Origin: Flaveria trinervia
Taxonomy: Eukaryota; Streptophyta; Magnoliopsida; Asterales; Asteraceae
NCBI GenBank assembly: GCA_025506515.1
Contig: CM046447.1
Location: 84,912,748 to 84,976,747, forward strand
Direction: 5' to 3'
Length of the DNA: 64,000 nt
Positions 59,560-64,000 of the stretch are shown piece by piece (the first letter of the stretch is position 1; each line of letters opens with the position of its first letter). The position numbers were made by a program, and so were the translations under genes. The notes beneath the pieces are model-generated. The model worked only from the letters and a program-made list of their open reading frames with translations. It was not told the origin of the DNA and made no database searches.

Positions 59560-60337
59560 GATGCTGATGCAACCTAAACATCTTTAGTCTTTCCAGCATG
59601 CTGCACAAGTGCATTGAAGTAGAATGCATTGGAAGTTTCACATGTGCAACAGAAATACTCTAAGTGTGAAATCTTCTGAAGCCAAGACCAACATTTTTCG
59701 AAGCCAAAGATGAAGTCTTCCGAAGCCTCAGAGACAAGTCTTCCGAAGCTGCAAGTTCATGAAGACGATTTTTTCGAAGACTTTTAGTAACATTTTTATA
59801 TCTCATGTACGTTCCACAAAGCTGGACACCTTTCCGCTGCAACTCTGAAGTCACCAACTAACATGGTTTACTGAAAAGGTCCATGCTTTGGTAACTGTAC
59901 ATTGAGGTCTTGAGTCTGTAACTTTCTACTTTATGTACTTTATCCTTTTTGTAATAGATAAGGATGTGAGCTATGGCATGTCATAGTCACAAGTCAAAAG
60001 GCAATCTGCCTTTAGACTCTACAATTGATTTTGTGTGTGTCTAGTCAATTGTATCCAGCTGGCTTTCAAAGTATAGCCGGCTGTAGGATGTTGTATAAGT
60101 ATCTCATGTTCTTGTATCTTTCGAATATGCTTTTGTAACACTTGTAATAGAACATAGAGAATGCAATATACTGCATTCTTGAAAACCAAGTACTTGTGTT
60201 TTTTGTGTTCTGTCTCTTATATTACTTGTGTTCTTAGTGTCACTACTTGGTTAATCCAGTTTACTGTTTGATCTAAGTTTAATTTATCTCCTCTTTGTGT
60301 TGTTGTGTTGTAACTTTTACCCTTCAACGATCCTGCA
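59560..60337 (+). repeat. 5' LTR of Copia-C, main part
   Basis: Ends CGATCCTGCA before a PBS. It carries CTTCNGAAG units at about 59672-59786 and a weak TATA-type TATAAGTA at about 60094. With the few bases left of Copia-B the LTR is about 0.79 kb. Confidence 0.8.
59672..59786. repeat. CTTCNGAAG motif cluster in the Copia-C LTR
   Basis: Six variants (TTCTGAAGCC, TTCGAAGCC, CTTCCGAAGCC, CTTCCGAAGC, TTCATGAAG, TTCGAAGAC), mostly palindromic. Confidence 0.8.
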
Positions 60338-60354
60338 TTTGGTATCAAAGCTTT
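60338..60354 (+). promoter_or_regulatory. Primer binding site of Copia-C
   Basis: TTTGGTATCAAAGCTTT directly after the LTR. Met-tRNA type with one mismatch. Confidence 0.82.
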
Positions 60355-60459
60355 CCATGCTCTTGATATAAGATCTCACCATCTTAAGATCCCTCACACA
60401 CACAAATACTAAACTTTTCAAATGGCAGCCATTTTCAAAACTGATATGGAACTGGAACC

Positions 60460-63125
60460 ATGAACAAGTCCCTATTGATCACTCTTGATGAGTTTGACAC
60501 TGGGTGTTTAAGAATGGAAGGTTTCATCAGGTCTCTTGATTCAACAATATAGGAGTCTATTGAGAATGGACCTTTTATACCCAGCACACCTTCTGCCACT
60601 GGTGCTGGTATGATCCCCAAAGATATGGCTAACTACTCTAATGAAGATAGGAAGAGAGTAGAGATAGATAGAAAAGCCATGAAATCTCTTCAAATTGCCC
60701 TTCGAAACTCTATGTATAGAGGTTTCAAGAAGTGCAAAACAGCCAAGCAGTTGTGGGATGCACTGAAACTGATCTCTGAGGGTTCTTCTGAAGCCAAGGA
60801 GAACAAGAAGGATCTCATGAAGCAACAGTTTGAAAACTTCACCTTCAAAATAGGTGAGACCATGACTCAGCAGTACTTCAGGTGTGTTGAGATTGTGGAT
60901 ACCCTAGTGGATGGAGGAGTTTCCCTTGAAAACAGAGACATTGTAGGAAGTTCATGTCCTCACTTCCTAGGCAATGGACACACTACTATGTGGTGATCAA
61001 GAAAACTGAAAATCTCAAAACTCTTACTCTGACAGAGTTATATGGGATTCTCAGTGGCTACCAGATGGAGATGAACATGCAAGGTTCATCTGGAAACTCT
61101 AACAGTCAGATGGGTTCAGCCCTACATGTGGTTGAAAGGGATAGCATAGAACCCAAACATCATCTCTTATGCTACCCTGACAACTCACCAAAGGGTCCTT
61201 TCATCACCTTCCCAGAGACACCAAAGGAGAACTACACTCAAGGAAGCCCATTCCAAGAGACAAGCTCTACTCAAGCTTTTGTGTCTTCTGATGAAAGCTA
61301 TGGCAACTCGCTTTTCACTCTTGAAGACCTGGATTGTATCCATCCAGATGATCTGGAATATATGGAAATAGTCCAGCAGATGGCTCTTCTCACTCACAAA
61401 GCTAAGAAGTTCTACAAGAGGACTGGAAGAAAGTTTCCAAGCAATGCAACCAGTGGAAAGTTTGGACTGGACAAAGGCAAAGTCAAGTATTACAATTGTA
61501 ACTTGATAGGCCACTTTTCCAGAGAGTGTAAGGCACCTAGAACAAATGGTGGCCAAACACAATCCAGACCAAACTACACTGACAAAGCTCTCCATAATGA
61601 GAAGTCAAAGTAGCAAGCTGCTATTGCTGTTGAAGAAGGAGGCTTTGACTGGAGCTTTTAGGTGGAAGATGCTTCTCCAAACCAAGCACTGATGGCAGAT
61701 CATGATGAAGCCAAGGTATTGGAACATCTTTGTATTCCTGAATGCATTGCTAAAGTTAACAGGTACATGTCCTATAACTTGGAACTGAGATCTGATGTTG
61801 AGTCCTTAAACATTTTAAAATCTTATTTTAGAAAGTCTAAAAATGATTATAAGCTGAAAATAGAGGACTTAGAGAAAACCATTTCAGTTCTAAAACATGA
61901 ACACACAGATTTTAGGACTCAAATTAATGATCTTAGAACCAAGTTAACTGAGTGTCAGGCTGAGCTTGTGATCAGCAAAGCCAGGGCAGAAAAGAGTGTT
62001 CTTGAAGAGCAGACCTTCAAGAACATGATATCCTCATCCCTGCACAACAAAGTGTGCTATCAAGACAGGCAGGGACTGCGATCAAATGAGATAGCTCCTC
62101 CACACACAATCTTTTCAGTAAGATCTCCTACGTGTGGAACTTGTGAAGATGAGCTTCCTCTCATAGATCCTATGAGTAAGGAGGATGAAGAAGAGATAGT
62201 GAAGAATCCCTCTACAAAGAGTGAAGAGGAGGATTCCAAGAAGGGCCACTATCCTTCTGAGGAGAAAGTGAAGACTGTGATGACCAAGTCCATGAGAAAG
62301 AACTTGATCAGAAAGAGCAAAGAAAGGCAAGGAAGGCTTAAGAGATCAAGGCTACTTTTGACTCTAAGCAGAAACAAGTTTTTATTTCTGCAGGGTTTAA
62401 AGTGGTAGGGACTAAAGACATCAACCAAAACTCCTCTGCTAAGAGTTCTGGTTCTTGTTCAACTCATCTCAGTAGCCAGAAGAAGACTGATCTGCTGTGT
62501 ACCACTGCTGCACAGCCTGGACCATCAAACTCCAAGCACATTCCTCAGCCTAAGAGGATTGTCTCATCGTCTGCAAAGATGGAGGTGGAGAAGGGATGTG
62601 ACCAAAGACAGTCTTACTCTCAAGAAAAGGCTCTTGTGAAGAAGAAGATGAATTGTGTTATGTGTGACAACACCACTCACATTTCAATCCTAAAGGTACT
62701 GTCCATATGGCCAAAACAAAGGCTTCAAAGAGTTCTAAGAAGATTCAAGCTTCGGAAGGAAAATCAGTTTCCTTCGAAAGTTCCAAATCTAACAAAAAGG
62801 GAAGTGGAAAATTCTCTTCGGAAGAATATTTGGTCTCGGAAGAAAGGAATTCTTTCGAAGCACTGAAGTCTGCTGCAGTGTTTGCAGAATCTTCCAAAGG
62901 TTCAGTCATCAAAACTTCTGAAGTTACAAATGCTTCTAAAGTTTTAAAGGTCAAATCCAAGACTCCAAAGGTGGTGTGTACGTCTAAGAAAGACCAAGTG
63001 ACTAAGATTTCTCCTCAACAATAGCTCGAGATCCTCTTAGTACAACCATAGGATCTATTACTATTGAGTTACCTTCTGCAAATGAGCCCAAGACAAGCAA
63101 CGCTTGGGTTTCCAGATGTAACTAA
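60460..63125 (+). pseudogene. Copia-C gag (degenerate)
   Basis: Reads from MNKSLLITLDEFD; an ATG at 60422 lies in another frame and may be the real start upstream of a frameshift. UBN2-like domain (KQLWDALKLISEG, ETMTQQYFRC). The first CCHC site reads YNCNLIGHFSREC with Tyr at the first Cys position of the usual CYNC form. A long coil follows (LKIEDLEKTISVLKHEH), then an acidic/Lys region and the remains of a second site (CVMCDNTTH, broken by a frameshift). It ends NAWVSRCN and TAA. TAG replaces Trp near 60550. A stretch at 62742-62945 has many TTCNGAAG units in coding sequence. Confidence 0.86.
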
Positions 63126-63137
63126 TCATTCTCTTTT

Positions 63138-64000
63138 GTGCAGGGACAGCTGAAGACAGACACAAATGTCTGGATCATAGACAGTGGCTGCTCCAGGCAC
63201 ATGACTTGAAATAGGTCACTACTCCAGAACTTTGAAAGGATTGATGGAGGACCAGTCGCATTTGGGGGAGATGAAGGCGGTTACATTTCTGGAAGGGGCA
63301 AGGTCACAAATGGTAAGCTCAGCATAGAAAAGATAAACTTTGTTAAGGAGCTTGGATACAATCTTCTGAGTGTATCTCAATTTTGTGATCAGAGTCATAA
63401 CATGCTCTATACTGAGCATGAGTGTATTGTTCTTAAGCCTGGTGTTGTCATTCCTCATGAGCATATCCTGCTAAGAGCCCCCAGGAAGGAAACATGTACA
63501 AGATGGAGTTGCAAGAATCATCTCCCTCTGGAGAAGTTTCATGCTTTATGTCTAAAGCCAATAGTGATGAATCTTTCCTATGGCATAAAATAATGTGCTA
63601 TCTAAACTTTAAGAACATGAATAAGTTAATTAAGCATGACTTGGTAACTGGAATGCCAAAGAAAGAGTTTACAAGTGATGACCACTGTGTTGCATGCCTG
63701 AAAGGGAAGCAACATAAGGTATCTCACAAGCCTAAGGAAAAGAACTCCATCACTACACCCCTACACTTGTTACATATGGATCTCTTTAGCCCCACCAGTG
63801 TAATGAGTTTAGGAAGGACCTTATACTATCTAGTGATCACAGATGACTTTACAAGATTCACTTGGGTTTTCTTCCTTAGAACTAAGGATGAGACTCCTGA
63901 GATTCTGAAGAATTTCATCTTTTGAAGATTGAGAATCAATCTGATCACAAGGTCAAGATCATAAGATATGATCAAGGAACCAAATTTAAGAACCATATCC
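63138..64000 (+). pseudogene. Copia-C pol, 5' part (protease to integrase start)
   Basis: Follows CTTTTGTGCAG. Protease WIIDSGCSRHMT with a stop right after; VKELGYNLLSVSQFCD; GAG-pre-integrase FLWHKIMCYLNFKNMNKL; CVACLKGKQHKVSHK; integrase LHMDLFSPTSVMS and VITDDFTRFTWVFFLRTK; and in the last bases a Lys/Tyr-altered form of the RSDNGTEF region. Continues past the right edge. Confidence 0.88.

Larger units (their letters stand above)
47063..64000 (+). mobile_element. Copia-C: Ty1/copia element, interrupted by Copia-B, 3' part outside window
   Basis: A few bases of its 5' LTR lie left of Copia-B, the rest at 59560-60337. PBS, gag and the start of pol follow to the window edge. The left LTR end is either TGTAGGATTAATGAA (47063) or TGAA (47074). 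It is inserted in the gypsy protease region. The PPT, aORF and 3' LTR are not in the window. Confidence 0.82.

Noticed and set aside
47063..60337. Copia-B and Copia-C as simple neighbours, with 59560-60337 a solo LTR
   Set aside because: Copia-B has ATGAA on both sides, and the sequence after it runs as an LTR into a PBS and gag. The LTR start must lie left of Copia-B, so it is nested.

Overview
The window is plant nuclear DNA made almost entirely of LTR retrotransposons inserted into one another. I see no host gene, tRNA, rRNA or CRISPR array. The Ty3/gypsy core with its integrase C-terminus, and the Ty1/copia elements with a very long extra ORF 3' of pol, fit a large eudicot genome. The extra ORF and the gypsy gag/integrase wording resemble what I know from Asteraceae (daisy family). 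That assignment is inference.

Layout. (1) Copia-A-left (<1-11881, minus) runs off the left edge: 5' LTR, PBS, gag, pol, a 2.6-kb spacer and the start of the extra ORF (aORF). (2) 11882-12411 is unassigned. (3) A Ty3/gypsy element (Gypsy-G, plus) starts in RNase H at about 12412 and is broken at 12921 by Copia-A-host (12922-41090, plus; target duplication ACATT). (4) Copia-A-host is itself broken inside its reverse transcriptase by Copia-A-nested (19135-33279, minus; target duplication ACCC plus one variable base). (5) Gypsy-G resumes at 41096 with the integrase core and C-terminus, then a 3.06-kb LTR (42247-45301), then a PBS and a gag-protease region. Two internal regions thus share one LTR. 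(6) Copia-C starts near 47063 and leaves the window on the right. Its 5' LTR was split by Copia-B (47078-59554, plus; target duplication ATGAA), which is complete with both LTRs.

The copia elements are unusually large: the two complete A copies are about 14.0-14.1 kb and B is 12.5 kb. They share a plan: LTR - PBS (initiator-Met type) - long gag with two CCHC sites and a coiled coil between them - stop codon - protease/integrase/RT/RNase H - non-coding spacer - aORF - polypurine tract - LTR. This is SIRE/Maximus-like in layout. All copies carry stops or frameshifts.

Main observation. In families A and B the aORF seems to have its own promoter. The spacer holds a TATAAATA box preceded by an array of short palindromic motifs. 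The same family-specific motif array precedes the TATA box in the LTR. In family A the motif recurs just before the gag ATG and again just before the aORF ATG, so the two transcription units mirror each other. Family A aORFs also contain a 137-150 nt intron whose removal restores the reading frame in two separate copies. Family C and Gypsy-G LTRs carry arrays of other motifs, as if each family had its own motif.
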